Positions 1 through 10,128 of a DNA stretch of 64,000 bases are shown here, piece after piece. This stretch comes from Ottelia alismoides (taxonomy: Eukaryota > Streptophyta > Magnoliopsida > Alismatales > Hydrocharitaceae), in assembly GCA_037367405.1 (NCBI GenBank), contig JAZKJV010000087.1:62001-126000 (forward strand), given 5' to 3'. The notes under the pieces are model-generated. The model was not told the DNA's origin, made no database searches, and saw only the letters and a list, made by a program, of their open reading frames with translations. Each line of letters begins with the position of its first letter. Positions within the stretch are counted from its first letter, which is position 1. Made by a program: the position numbers and the translations under genes.

Positions 1-2421
1 AACATAGACAACATACCCTGAGGTGGACTTCCTATCCTTGGGACATCCTGCATAGTCTGCATTTGCACATGCTGAGATAGAGATCCCCTTTCCTTTCTTG
101 AATAGCAGACCTGCACCTGGAGAAGATTTGAGATATCTAAGAATCATATGTATTGCATCCATATGCACCTGGCGTGGTTGCTCCATGAACTGGCTCACAC
201 GACTCACTGCAAATAATATATCTGGTCTAGTGATCGTGACATACAACAGTTTGCCTACCAGTTCTCTATATCTTCTCCTGTCCACCTCCTCTGTGTTATC
301 TTCATAAAGCTTCATGCTGGGATCCATTGGTGTCGTAGCAGGTCGACACCCAAGCATACATGTTTCACTCAACAGATCTGTAACATATTTCCTTTGTGAC
401 ATGACTAGCCCATATGAATTTTTAGCAAATTCAAGCCCCAGGAAGTATGTAAGGACCCCAAGATCCTTAGTGACAAATTCACTACCCAGCATTTCTTTCG
501 CCTGCCTTATGTCCTGTTCATCATCTCCTGTAATCAAGATGTCATCAACATAAACCATAATGACAATGATACCTCTCGCGGTCTTCTGTATAAACAAGGA
601 GTGATCAGCATTGGAGCGTTTGTATCCTTGTTTCTCGAAGAGATCCGAGAGCTTCTTAAACCATGCTCTGGGGCTCTGCTTAAGGCCATAGATAGCCTTA
701 TGCAACCTGCATACCTTGGAGCACTCCCCCTCAACAGCAAAACCAGGTGGCTGTTGCATATACACCTCTTCCTGCAAATCTCCATATAAGAATGCATTCT
801 TCACGTCCAACTGATGGAGCGGCCAGTCTCGAGCAACTGCAACTGACAGCAAGATCCGTAGAGTGGAGTGACGCGCCACACGCGAGAATGTGTCAAGATA
901 ATCCACCCCGTATGTTTGTGTGAAGCCACGTGCAACCAGACGCGCCTTGTACCTGTCAATAGAGCCATCTGCATTTTGCTTCACTGTGAACACCCACTTG
1001 CAGCTCACTGGGTTCACATCTGGAGGTATAGAAACCAAAGTCCAAGTTCCTCTGGACTGAAGTGCTGCCATTTCTTCTTCCATTGCTAGCCGCCATCTAC
1101 TATCCTGCAGAGCCTCATGATGATTCCGTGGAATATCTATAGCTGAAAGTGCCATAGCAAACGACCTGAAGTCTCCAGATAGCCGCTCAAAAGACACAGA
1201 GGCAGCTAATGGATATTTGACACAACTCCTCTTCGACTTCCGTAAAGCAATGGGAATATCCAAATCAGTTGTAGGCTCATCTGGCTCCTGCACCACATCC
1301 TGTTCAGAAATGTCGTCAGATCCATCAACATTAATATTTTCATTACATACCATGGGCGAGCTAGTGGATGAGTCATGACCATGAGCTGGAGGAAGCATGT
1401 GGGTATAATGGAACGGGAACGGTGAGATAGGCTGCTGTGGTGGTGGTGGTTGTGGTGATGATGGCATCTGAGGTGGTGGTGGTGTCATGTATATGGCATC
1501 AGGTGGTATAGGTGGAAGCTGCTTGTCTCCTGATGCCAAAAAATGTAACATGTGCACTGATCATATACCACCGACGCAGAGGATCAAAGCACTTGTACCC
1601 CTTTTGAGTTATGGAGTACCCAACAAAGACACACTTGACAGCCCTAGGAGAGAGCTTGTCAGTACCCGGCGACAACTGATGGATAAAAGCAACCGACCCA
1701 AACACACGAGGAGTAAGAGGGAACAGATCCTTGTCAGGATGAATAAGTGAGAACGGAATCTGTTCATTCAAGACAGACGAAGGCATACGGTTGATTAAGT
1801 AACATGCAGTAAGAACTGCAATACCCTAATAGGAATAGGGAACATGACTCTGTATAAGTACTGATCTAGTGACATCAAGAAGGTGACGGTGTTTTCGTTC
1901 AGCAATCCCATTCTGTTGAGATGTATGAGCACAAGATGTTTGGTGAATAATCCCTTTTGAGGAGTAGTAATTGGCAAGAATATTTGTGCACAACTCTAAA
2001 GCATTGTCACTTCTCACAAGCTTCACAGATGTAGAAAAAACATTTTGTATTTCATTCAGAAAATGGATAACGATATTTCCTGCTTCAGATTTATTTTCAT
2101 CAGAAATACCCATGACACTCTAGAGAAATCATCCACAAAAACTATATAAAATCTGTGTCCCTGATGATCGGGTACACGACTCGGACCCCAGACATCAATA
2201 TGAAATAACTCAAACTTGGAGGTACTACTCCGACCTGGACGACTGGGAAAGGATGACATGTGATGCTTTCCCAACTGACATGCCTCACACTGAATAGGTG
2301 TGTGAGGGAGACCATAGGGTAACACTTGACGCAACTTCCGAAGCGGTAAATGACCAAAACACATATGCCATAATAAGGTTGATACTTGTCCAGAAGAGGA
2401 TGAGGATCCAGCAAAAGGAGT
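1..2421 (-). pseudogene. Copia-1 pol (integrase and reverse transcriptase), broken
   Basis: This continues the gag-protease frame after a stop where related copies have CAG (stop TAG at about 2422). The integrase zinc-finger region (GHLPL, CEACQLGKHH) reads at 2142-2364. A frameshift follows near 2100, and the catalytic D (HIDVWGP), D (RSDNALE) and E (IAERKHR) are spread over two frames. Near 1540 about 20 bases present in Copia-3 are missing, which shifts the frame again. From about 1498 to the window edge the reverse-transcriptase frame looks open, including YVDD near 540-555. It is a pseudogene because of these breaks. Confidence 0.85.
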
Positions 2422-3771
2422 CTAATTCAGGCGGTATAGGCCTCCTTGCTCATAGCCACGACCAATCACGTTGCCCGTATGGATGTCCTGAAAAATCAAA
2501 GAAGATGGATCAAAAATTGCCCGACAATGTAGATCCTTCGTAATCCGGCTAATTGACAATAAATTCATTGAGAAATCAGGTGCATGCAGAACATTCTTGA
2601 GCTGCATAGAGGGTGTCAATCTAGCCTCCCCCTGACCAGTGATGGGGGAATGAGTACCATTGGCAATCACGACTGTCCGACCTGGAGGGATCTGAGTGTA
2701 TCCTGAAAGCAGACTCTGGTCGCCACATAGATGATGTGTAGCGCCCGAGTCCATAATCCATGGTAAAGTATCTGATCTACTACTGTGGAATGCAAGTATA
2801 CTACCTGACGCACTGGTAGACGCAGATGCAGAGGCAGCAGCATCAGAATGACTCTCTGTAGTCGGTGCTGGAGTAGATGGTGGAATAATGCCCCTCAGAC
2901 GGGCAACTAGATCCTCGAATCGTTGATCCAAAGTAGCAGCAGATGGGGGATCTATCTGCTCAGCAGCTCGTGCGGATGCAGGAAATCCGTGCTTCGAGTA
3001 GCAGGTATCTTCATTGTGTCCAACTCGGTGACAATATGTGCATGTTGGACTAGTGCGGCCACCCCTTCCACGAGGTTCACGTCCACGGCCCTGGTGATGA
3101 AATCCGCGACCTCTGTTTGCTGCCATGGCTGAGGAATTCTGACTCACAGCTGTTGAGGGAACTGTGATCCGACTCAATCTATGAAAAGCTTCCTCCATGG
3201 GAGGAATAGTCGAGTCTGCCAAAATCTGAGATCGTGCCGCCTCATACTCTGGATCAAGTGCAGCCAGGAACACACCCCCCATGGTCGCATTCCTGTATGT
3301 CTTTTGCTGTTCTGGCGTGGCAGTAAGAGGCATGAAGCTATAGAGCTTCTCGAACATCCCTCTCAGTGATGTGTAGAGAGAATGTAAAGGACGACCATTC
3401 TGCTTTATTGTGAATATATCATGTTGAAGTTGCAGAATCTTCGTCTCGTTCTTGGCCTGAGAGTACGTTGCCGCTAGAATATCCCACATATCCTTAGTTG
3501 TGGGTTGATGTAAGATGTCATTGGCAATTTCAATAGCCAATGTACCAGATAGCCAAACCTTGGCATATGCATCATCAGCCTCCCATGAGGCATGGACTCC
3601 AATCTTCTCTGCAGGCTCAGGTTCGGTAAGAATGTGCTTCTTACCTGTTGACTTCATCATACTCATGAACTGCATTGCCCACAGTTCATAGTTTGTACCG
3701 TCCATCTTGACAATGGGCGCTGGACCACGAAATGCGCCAATAGATGGCATATCAGCCTTGCTTTCTGACAT
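2422..3771 (-). CDS. Copia-1 Gag and protease
   Basis: Open frame of 449 codons starting MSESKADMPS. The N-terminal part carries the copia Gag signature around NYELWAMQF (residues about 27-35). An RGRG-rich basic stretch leads into a CCHC zinc knuckle (CTYCHRVGHNEDTC, near residue 242) that binds retrotransposon RNA. The aspartic protease active site is MDSGATHH, near residue 340. The frame stops at GLYRLN, where sister copies continue with QTPFAG, so a CAG to TAG change cuts Gag-PR from Pol. In an intact copy the product would be one polyprotein that forms cytoplasmic virus-like particles and processes itself. Confidence 0.9.
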   Translation of the reverse strand: MSESKADMPSIGAFRGPAPIVKMDGTNYELWAMQFMSMMKSTGKKHILTEPEPAEKIGVHASWEADDAYAKVWLSGTLAIEIANDILHQPTTKDMWDILAATYSQAKNETKILQLQHDIFTIKQNGRPLHSLYTSLRGMFEKLYSFMPLTATPEQQKTYRNATMGGVFLAALDPEYEAARSQILADSTIPPMEEAFHRLSRITVPSTAVSQNSSAMAANRGRGFHHQGRGREPRGRGGRTSPTCTYCHRVGHNEDTCYSKHGFPASARAAEQIDPPSAATLDQRFEDLVARLRGIIPPSTPAPTTESHSDAAASASASTSASGSILAFHSSRSDTLPWIMDSGATHHLCGDQSLLSGYTQIPPGRTVVIANGTHSPITGQGEARLTPSMQLKNVLHAPDFSMNLLSISRITKDLHCRAIFDPSSLIFQDIHTGNVIGRGYEQGGLYRLN

Positions 3772-3814
3772 ACTGGAGATGGAAGACTGGAGCGATTGAC
3801 AGACGATGAACTTC

Positions 3815-3854
3815 GTCTACACTGACATAGGCGGGATTAGTTGCATGTGTAGAC
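3815..3854 (-). other. Leader stem-loop candidate, Copia-1
   Basis: Forty bases bounded by GTCTACA and TGTAGAC, which can pair as a 7-bp stem. It lies about 45 bases upstream of the gag ATG at 3771. The same bounded module occurs in six other copies in this window. A role in RNA packaging, dimerisation or translation is inference. Confidence 0.6.
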
Positions 3855-3959
3855 CTCAAGCAACTATCCCCATGAAGATGTGCGTGCTACGGTCTTCACG
3901 CGCACAAGAGTCACGCACTGGATCACTAAGAAGATGCGTGCACTGGATCACGCACGCAA

Positions 3960-4265
3960 CAGTCACGCACAGATGGTCACGCGCACGAGGCTGCGCACAG
4001 GGTTGCGCACCGGAGAACGCGCACAGGCGCTAGCGCTATGCGCACAGGCGCTATGTGCGCGCAGGCGCTGGGATGCGCAGGCGCTACGTGCGCGCAGGCA
4101 CTGGAGGTGCTACGTGCGCTATGTGCGCTGCAGGTGCGCAGGTGCTGGAGGGTGCAGGCGCACGCACTGGCGCAGGAGAGGCGGCACAGGAGCAGCACAC
4201 GCGCAGGAGGAGGCGTGCGAGCAGCAGCACAGCCGCGCGTGCGGCGGCGTAGAGGCGGCGCCAAT
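3960..4265 (-). repeat. GCGCA-rich leader of Copia-1
   Basis: Very GC-rich stretch between the primer site and the gag stem-loop, built of irregular repeats of GCGCA, GCGCAGGCGCT and related words. It is not a tidy tandem array and varies strongly between copies. Open frames crossing it look like low-complexity artefacts. Confidence 0.7.
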
Positions 4266-4350
4266 CGAGAGGGAAGGAGAGGCCGGCGGGTGGGGTGGGT
4301 TAGGGTTAGGGTTTCGAGAACTCCGGTCTAGGACCGTCGCTCTGATACCA

Positions 4351-4498
4351 TGTTGGGAAAAATGAATAACTTGTTTATTCCATGAACCCTAGGCTCTCTT
4401 ATATAGGAGAGTAGCCTATGAGTAAATTACATAAAGCATACTATGAAGAAACAAAATAGAGAAAAGTACAGATACTACTATTATTGTATGCGTTAACA
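4351..4498 (-). repeat. 5' LTR of Copia-1 (148 bp)
   Basis: Begins TGTTGGG on the plus strand and ends TAACA, with TG...CA ends. It carries a TATATA core inside the near-palindrome CTCTTATATAGGAGAG and, read on the element strand, an AATAAA-type signal about 30 bases downstream. The inner border is followed directly by the tRNA primer site at 4331-4350. Confidence 0.93.
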
Positions 4499-4820
4499 AA
4501 TAACAACAAATCCTTTTCTCACATTAAGTAGGGTCAGCTAATTTGAGTCAATCCATGCAAGTGAAAATCAATGAGGCAGAGAAACTGGTGGAAGATTTGG
4601 TCCTTAAAAAAAGTAAGCATAGATATTTTCTTGAAAAAAACATGCTTAGATATGATAAGGTTTACTCAGTTAAAAGGTGACAATGCATATCCATATTTAT
4701 TGTGTATTCTCTAATCTATTTTTATGGTACTTGTTTAAAAGCAAAGCATTAAAAACAGTAAAATTGACCATCCCAAAGAATGAGGAGTTAACAGTAAATT
4801 TCGGGAAATTATACACTTAC
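4499..4820 (-). other. UGE intron sequence between Copia-1 and exon
   Basis: AT-rich sequence with no recognisable gene or repeat. By position it is the start of the intron after the exon ending at 4821 (donor GTAAGT from 4820 downward). It is interrupted at 4498 by Copia-1. Confidence 0.6.
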
Positions 4821-5048
4821 TGCGCTGCCATCCTTGGTAGGATAGTCGTTGCCATAGACATTTAGTGCAGGCAGCCTACCTACAGCTACCTGCTGAATAT
4901 AAGGCATAAGATTATTTGGAATTCCTTTTGGATCTTCCCCAATCTGACCACTCTCATGAGCTCCGATAGGGTTAAAATATCTCAAGAGTATTATTCTCCA
5001 TTCCGGATCTGCCTTTTGAATATCCTCAAGAATCTCTTCAACAAATAG
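4821..5048 (-). CDS. UGE: UDP-glucose 4-epimerase exon (76 codons)
   Basis: Exon of exactly 228 bp, phase 0 on both sides, flanked by an acceptor AG at 5049-5050 and a donor GTAAGT starting at 4820. It translates to the C-terminal half of the epimerase substrate-binding part. Seen motifs include [25 protein letters not shown] and QQVAVGRLP, ending TKDGSA, all close to plant UGE proteins. The enzyme is an NAD-dependent short-chain dehydrogenase/reductase that interconverts UDP-glucose and UDP-galactose for cell-wall polysaccharide, galactolipid and raffinose synthesis. No stop or frameshift is present. The expected next exon (starting VRDYIHV in the family) is not in the window. Confidence 0.93.
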
Positions 5049-5127
5049 CTATATATAACAGAAACATACAAGAGGTAAAAAAACTGTTAATTGAACAGAA
5101 AAAAGAGAAAATCCATTGGAGATTTAC
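5049..5127 (-). other. UGE intron, 79 bp
   Basis: Short AT-rich intron between the two UGE exons, with GTAAAT at the donor (5127 downward) and ATATAG at the acceptor. It keeps the reading frame in phase 0. Its small size contrasts with the preceding intron of about 28 kb. Confidence 0.85.
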
Positions 5128-5229
5128 TTTAGTTCGTCCATATGGATTCATAGCATGCAGCTTGAAATCCTCGGTGCAGGGTATCTTTTCAGGTTGTCCA
5201 TACACAGTAGAAGATGAAGAAGAGACTAG
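5128..5229 (-). CDS. UGE: UDP-glucose 4-epimerase exon with catalytic Tyr (34 codons)
   Basis: Exon of 102 bp in phase 0. It begins after a TACAG acceptor at 5230-5234 and ends in a GTAAAT donor at 5127. It encodes the segment with the catalytic serine region ([10 protein letters not shown]), [12 protein letters not shown] and the SDR Tyr-X3-Lys motif in NPYGRTK, which binds NAD and drives hydride transfer. From family knowledge the usual text is VFSSSATVYG, so Phe is replaced by Ser and Ala by Ser here. No stop is present. The preceding exon that fits it in phase is at 33425-33560. Confidence 0.93.
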
Positions 5230-5691
5230 CTGTATTTTACAACATGGAGGACAGAAATCAATGCGGATGACTGAACTGTAATATTTTCACCTGATATATG
5301 TTTCTAAGTGCATCAAATATTGTATGATCGGTATGGTCCCAGCAGTAAATGCAGACAATGAAATTACTTTTAAATAAGAAATAGCATTTGACGCTCATAA
5401 AGGATGTCTTTAATTCGAGTGTAATCAATAAGATGGGCTTCCCCATTTAGTTGAATTTGGTTACAAGTATGGAAAACATACAAGCAAAGCAATCAAGAGA
5501 ACAAGAACATTTATTGGAAAAGCATTCACAATGGAAGGAAAAATTCACAAGATTGGATGACCTCAGCGCTCGCAACTTGCTAGATTTCTCTTCTTTCCCA
5601 AAAAATAAAGTTGGGGTAAATACGTTATTTACAAATGTGAGTGTTAAACATATTCACACCACAGTCCATTTTACCCATATATAATATTGAA
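5230..5691. other. Intron sequence without recognised features
   Basis: AT-rich unique-looking DNA between the UGE exon and the hAT MITE. Short open frames exist on both strands but none resembles a known protein or continues the epimerase. Confidence 0.5.
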
Positions 5692-5699
5692 CACTTCCC

Positions 5700-6084
5700 C
5701 ATTGTTGTAAAAGTCGCCCGACTAGTAAGTCCGACTAGTCTAGTCAGTGGGGTGGCTGACCGAGTACGGACTAATTTAGACTAGGCACACTGGTCGACCA
5801 ATTTTCGCTTGGTTTTTTTATGTTTTGATTTTTTTTAAAGTAAACTTATTATGATATGATTTATGTTTTATTTAAATTCAATTACTTCTTTTGTTTCATT
5901 AGATAGAATAAATTTTACAAAATTTATGTAAATATATGTATAAAAATGAGTTATATATTTGAAATAATCAAAAATTTAAAGAGGAATACAGTCCGAATAA
6001 ATCCGATTAGTCGCCCGACTACCGATTAATCATTAGCCAGTGACCCGACCGACCGAGTACCGATTACCGACTTTTGCAACCTTG
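5700..6084. mobile_element. hAT-type MITE, 385 bp
   Basis: The 8-bp target duplication cacttccc flanks it exactly (5692-5699 and 6085-6092). The ends are inverted: CATTGTTGTAAAAGTCG on the left, and CAAGGTTGCAAAAGTCG as the reverse complement of the right end. hAT elements have 8-bp duplications and ends starting CA. The interior is AT-rich, with subterminal CGACTAGTCGG-like words at both ends and no coding capacity, so it must rely on a transposase encoded elsewhere. Confidence 0.9.
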
Positions 6085-6092
6085 CACTTCCC

Positions 6093-6857
6093 TTCTATGG
6101 ACATAGATGTCAATCTTGGCCAACTTGCCCACATTCATTTCATGTCCCATTGTGGGGAAAACTTTGGTAAAATTTTCCATCTATTCATCAGATTTAATGA
6201 AAGGAAGACAATGCTGTCCAACGTCAATATTCTCTAGAATGAAGTGTCTATCAATTTCCACTTGCTTAATATGGTCATGATGCACGGGGTTGTTAGAAAG
6301 ATTTTATTATGTTGTCACAATACAACTTCATAGTTATGCGGTCTTGTATCCCTATATCTCAAAGCATTATTTGAATGCAAAGCATCTCAACAACACAAAG
6401 AGTCATGGCATGATACTCCACCCCATCATTAGATATGGCACATATGGTTTGTTTCTTGCTCTACAAGATGAAATTTCCACCCAAGTACATAGTGTTTTAA
6501 AGTAAAGCGGTGATCATAAACTGATCCAACTAAGTCATATAATTCGATTCACACATCCTTTCCAAGGGTAATTGTAACAATTTTCCTAGGTTCCATTTTA
6601 GTTATAATCTGATAGATAGCATTCAGGTGAGCATCCATAGGGACGTGCATGAATTAGCACATAATATTCATCACAGACCTTATATCTGGCTGTGTAATAG
6701 TAAGATGAATAAGTTTCCACACAAGTTTTTGATAGAGCCCTTTAAGTTATTCAACCAAGATTTTTCCATATTTAAGACATCACATATGATCTGCCTCAAA
6801 GGGAGTTTTTGGCAGAATGACATACCAACTTTCTAGTGTCCATTAGTAGATCAACGA
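6093..6857 (-). pseudogene. Old copia remnant, RNase H region (first part)
   Basis: Degenerate minus-strand copia pol. It keeps the recognisable DNA wording of the RNase H end: the stretch around 6249-6330 parallels the CHFIRD / TKHIEVDC / NNPTFHERTKH region of the younger copies, and 6440-6510 parallels the SSAESEYR region. Many stops and indels. It is interrupted at 6857 by Copia-2 and resumes at 11803. Confidence 0.6.
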
Positions 6858-7001
6858 TGTTGGGAAAAATAAAAGAGTTGTTTATTCCATCAGCCCTAGG
6901 CTCTCTTATATAGGAGAGTAGCCTATGGGTAAATTACATAAAGCATACGGCAGAAAAGAAAAATAACAGAGAAATACAAAGTAAACTAATATATGTTTAC
7001 A
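6858..7001 (-). repeat. 3' LTR of Copia-2 (144 bp)
   Basis: TGTTGGG...TTTACA with the same TATATA palindrome as the other family LTRs. It is preceded, in element orientation, by a GAGGGGGAG polypurine tract. Confidence 0.94.
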
Positions 7002-7008
7002 CTCCCCC

Positions 7009-10000
7009 TCAAGATGGAGCATAGATGTCAATCATGCTCAACTTGGACGCACACTTCTGAAATGGGCTTCGTAGTAATGCCTTGGTGAATATATCTGCAG
7101 TTTGATTCTCTGAACTAACATGGGATGTAGCAATGAATCCCTTCTGAATCATGTCACGTATGAAGTGACAGTCAACCTCAATGTGCTTGGTTCGCTCATG
7201 GAATGTTGGATTGTTTGCAATAAACAAGGCTGCATGATTGTCACATTCTAAGGTCATAGGAAGTGGGACTTCTATACATAGATCTGTAAGCACAACCTTT
7301 ACCCACATCATTTCTGTGCTAACCTGAGCCATAGGCCTATATTCAGATTCAGCACTAGACCTGGCTACTACCGTTTGTTTCTTGCTCCTCCATGAGATTA
7401 GAGAATCTCCAATGTAAACCGCAAACCCAGAGGTGGACTTCCTGTCCTTGGGACACCCTGCATAATCTGCATCTGCACAGGCTGAGATGGAGATCACCTT
7501 GCCTTTCTTGAACAGTAGACCCGTGCCTGGTGATGACTTGAGGTACCTGAGTATCATCTGTATTGCATCCATGTGAACCTGGCGTGGTTGTTCTACGAAC
7601 TGGCTCACTCGATTCACAGCAAAGGCTATGTCGGGCCTGGTGATAGTGACGTATAGGAGTTTGCCCACCAGTTCTCTGTATCTTCTCCTGTCCACCTCCT
7701 CTGTATCATCATTATATAGTTTCATGCTGGGGTCCATTGGTGTTGTAACAGGCCGGCACCCAAGCATTCTTGTCTCACTCAACAGATCCGTAACATATTT
7801 TCTCTGCGACATTACTAGCCCATACGGATTTCTGGCAAATTTCAGCCCCAGAAAATATCTAAGGACTCCAAGATCCTTAGTAACAAATTTGCTGCCCAGC
7901 TTTTCTTTCGCCTTCTTTATCCCTTGCGCATCATCTCCTGTAATCAAGATGTCATCTACATAAACCATGATTGCAATAATACCTCTGGAAGTCTTCTGTA
8001 CAAACAAGGAATGATCAGCATTTGAGCGTTTGTATCCCTGTTTTTCAAAGAGGTCTGAGAGCTTCTGAAACCATGCTCTGGGGCTCTGCTTAAGGCCATA
8101 GATAGCCTTATGAAGTCTGCACACCTTGGAATACTCCCCCTCAACAGCAAAACCAGGTGGCTGTTGCATGTAGACTTCCTCCTGTAAGTCACCATATAGG
8201 AACGCATTCTTCACATCCAACTGATATAGCGGCCACTCACGAGTAACAGCAACTGAGAGAAAGATCCGTAGGGTAGAATGACGGGCTACTGGCGAGAATG
8301 TATCAAGATAGTCCACCCCGTATGTCTGTGTAAAGCCACGAGCAACAAGGCGAGCCTTGTATCTGTCAATACTGCCATCCGCATTCTGCTTGACTGTAAA
8401 TACCCACTTGCAGCTTACTGGGGACACATCTGCAGGTATAGGAACTAGACTCCAAGTTCCTCTAGATTGAAGAGCTGTCATTTCTTCCTCCATTGCAAGA
8501 CGCCATCTACTGTCCTTCAGAGCGTCTTGGTAATTCCGTGGAATATCTACAGCTGACAAGGCCACCACAAAGTTCTTGAAGTCCCCAGATAGTCGTTCAA
8601 ATGACACAGAAGCTGCCAAAGGATATGTAGCGCAGCTCCTCTTCGATTTGCGTATAGCAATAGGAACATCTAAATCAGTCGTGTCCTCATTTGCCCTATG
8701 CAACACATCCTGCTCAGAAACATCATGAGATCCATCACGAGTAATATCTTCAGAACATACCTTAGGCGAGCTAGGTGAGGAGTCTTGACCATGAGCTGGA
8801 GTAGGCATGCGGGTATAATGAAAAGGTAGTGGTGAAACATGAATAGGAGGTAAAGGAGCTGGTGGTGATGGTGGTGGTGGTGGTGGTGGCACATAGATGG
8901 CATCGGTAGTAGGTGGAGGTAGCTGATGATCACCTGAGGATGAAAAATACATTACGGATTCAAAAAAAGTAACATCTGCACTAACAATATACCGCCTGCG
9001 CAATGGATCAAAACACTTGTACCCCTTTTGAGTTCTGGAGTACCCAACAAACACACACTTGACAGCCCTAGGAGAGAGCTTGTCAGTACCTGGAGACAAC
9101 TGGTGGACAAAGGCAACCGAACCAAACACACGAGGAGTAAGGGAAAACAGATCCTTACCAGGAAAGATAAGGGAGAAAGGAATCTGTTCACCTAAGACAG
9201 AGGACGGCATACGATTTACTAGGTAGCATGTTGTGAGAACCGCGTCACCCCAGTAAGAATAAGGAGCATGACTCTGTATAAGAAGTGACCTGGTGACATC
9301 TAGTAAGTGGCGATGTTTCCTTTCAGCGATCCCATTTTGTTGAGAGGTATAAGCACATGATGTCTGATGGATAATCCCTTGGGATGAGTAGTAATTGGCT
9401 AGGACATGAGTACACAATTCCAGGGCATTATCATTTCTCACAATTTTAACAGATGTGGAGAAAACATTACGAATCTCATTAAGAAAATGGATAATAATAT
9501 TCCCTGCTTCAGATTTATTTTTCAACAGAAAAACCCATGACACACGAGAGAAGTCATCCACAATAACTATATAAAATCTGTGTCCCTGATGATCAGGAAC
9601 ACGACTCGGACCCCAGATATCAATATGAAATAACTCAAACTTGGAGGTACTACTCCGACCCGGACGACTGGGAAAGGTAGACCAGTGATGCTTTCCCAAT
9701 TGACAAGCCTCACATTGGATGGATGTGTGAGGCAGACCCTGGGGTAACACACGACGCAACTTCTGAAGCGGTAGATGTCCAAAGCGCAGATGCCACAGCA
9801 TAGGAGATACGGGTCCAGTAGGTAGGGATGAAGTTCCAGCAAAGGGAGTCTGATTGAGGCGATAGAGGCCTCCTTGCTCATAGCCACGACCAATCACGTT
9901 GCCCGTAAGGATGTTCAGAAAAACAAGAGAAGATGGATCAAAAATTGCCCGACATTGTAAATCCTTTGTAATATGACTGATTGATAATAAATTCATTGAA

Positions 10001-10128
10001 AAATCAGGCGCATGTAACACATTCTTGAGCTGCATAGAAGATATCAGTCTAATCTCCCCCTGACCAGCAATTGGGGAATGTGTACCATCGGCAATGACCA
10101 CTGTTCGACCTGGAGGGATCTGAGTGTA
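7009..10128 (-). CDS. Copia-2 Pol: integrase, reverse transcriptase, RNase H
   Basis: Open frame of over 1030 codons, uninterrupted from just after the protease active site to SKLSMIDIYAPS. The integrase HHCC finger (HLRFGH, CEACQLGKHH) is near residue 100, counted from the Met at 10101. Catalytic D, D and E lie in HIDIWGP, RNDNALE and IAERKHR, at about 158, 222 and 262. A proline-rich linker follows, then reverse transcriptase with YVDD near residue 712. RNase H has ADADYAGC, SSAESEYR and HIEVDCHF. The frame continues upstream into gag and is separated only by a TGA where sister copies have GGA (LSGYTQ). The integrase-before-RT order defines Ty1/copia. Confidence 0.95.
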   Translation of the reverse strand, partial: YTQIPPGRTVVIADGTHSPIAGQGEIRLISSMQLKNVLHAPDFSMNLLSISHITKDLQCRAIFDPSSLVFLNILTGNVIGRGYEQGGLYRLNQTPFAGTSSLPTGPVSPMLWHLRFGHLPLQKLRRVLPQGLPHTSIQCEACQLGKHHWSTFPSRPGRSSTSKFELFHIDIWGPSRVPDHQGHRFYIVIVDDFSRVSWVFLLKNKSEAGNIIIHFLNEIRNVFSTSVKIVRNDNALELCTHVLANYYSSQGIIHQTSCAYTSQQNGIAERKHRHLLDVTRSLLIQSHAPYSYWGDAVLTTCYLVNRMPSSVLGEQIPFSLIFPGKDLFSLTPRVFGSVAFVHQLSPGTDKLSPRAVKCVFVGYSRTQKGYKCFDPLRRRYIVSADVTFFESVMYFSSSGDHQLPPPTTDAIYVPPPPPPPSPPAPLPPIHVSPLPFHYTRMPTPAHGQDSSPSSPKVCSEDITRDGSHDVSEQDVLHRANEDTTDLDVPIAIRKSKRSCATYPLAASVSFERLSGDFKNFVVALSAVDIPRNYQDALKDSRWRLAMEEEMTALQSRGTWSLVPIPADVSPVSCKWVFTVKQNADGSIDRYKARLVARGFTQTYGVDYLDTFSPVARHSTLRIFLSVAVTREWPLYQLDVKNAFLYGDLQEEVYMQQPPGFAVEGEYSKVCRLHKAIYGLKQSPRAWFQKLSDLFEKQGYKRSNADHSLFVQKTSRGIIAIMVYVDDILITGDDAQGIKKAKEKLGSKFVTKDLGVLRYFLGLKFARNPYGLVMSQRKYVTDLLSETRMLGCRPVTTPMDPSMKLYNDDTEEVDRRRYRELVGKLLYVTITRPDIAFAVNRVSQFVEQPRQVHMDAIQMILRYLKSSPGTGLLFKKGKVISISACADADYAGCPKDRKSTSGFAVYIGDSLISWRSKKQTVVARSSAESEYRPMAQVSTEMMWVKVVLTDLCIEVPLPMTLECDNHAALFIANNPTFHERTKHIEVDCHFIRDMIQKGFIATSHVSSENQTADIFTKALLRSPFQKCASKLSMIDIYAPS

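Larger units (their letters stand above)
1..4498 (-). mobile_element. Copia-1, Ty1/copia LTR retrotransposon, partial
   Basis: Partial element read on the minus strand. From the right it has a 5' LTR (4351-4498), a primer site complementary to initiator-Met tRNA directly inside it (4331-4350), a GC-rich leader, gag-protease (2422-3771), then integrase and reverse transcriptase, which run off the left edge. The 3' LTR and RNase H end lie outside the window. The next five bases after the LTR are aataa (4499-4503), the expected target duplication if the outside copy matches. The element sits in a UGE intron. Integrase is broken by indels, so this copy is not autonomous. Confidence 0.93.

Noticed and set aside
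3880..4365. Arg/Ala/Cys-rich open frames in the GC-rich copia leaders (also 26164-26583, 49990-50435, 11381-11673, 53934-54242)
   Set aside because: Low-complexity GC-rich leaders have few stops in any frame; the wording differs between copies and no family is recognisable.
5258..5446. A minus-strand frame just upstream of the UGE exon as a possible further UGE exon
   Set aside because: Its translation (WDHTDHTIFDALRNIYQ) has no similarity to the epimerase, and the true preceding exon fits in phase at 33425-33560.
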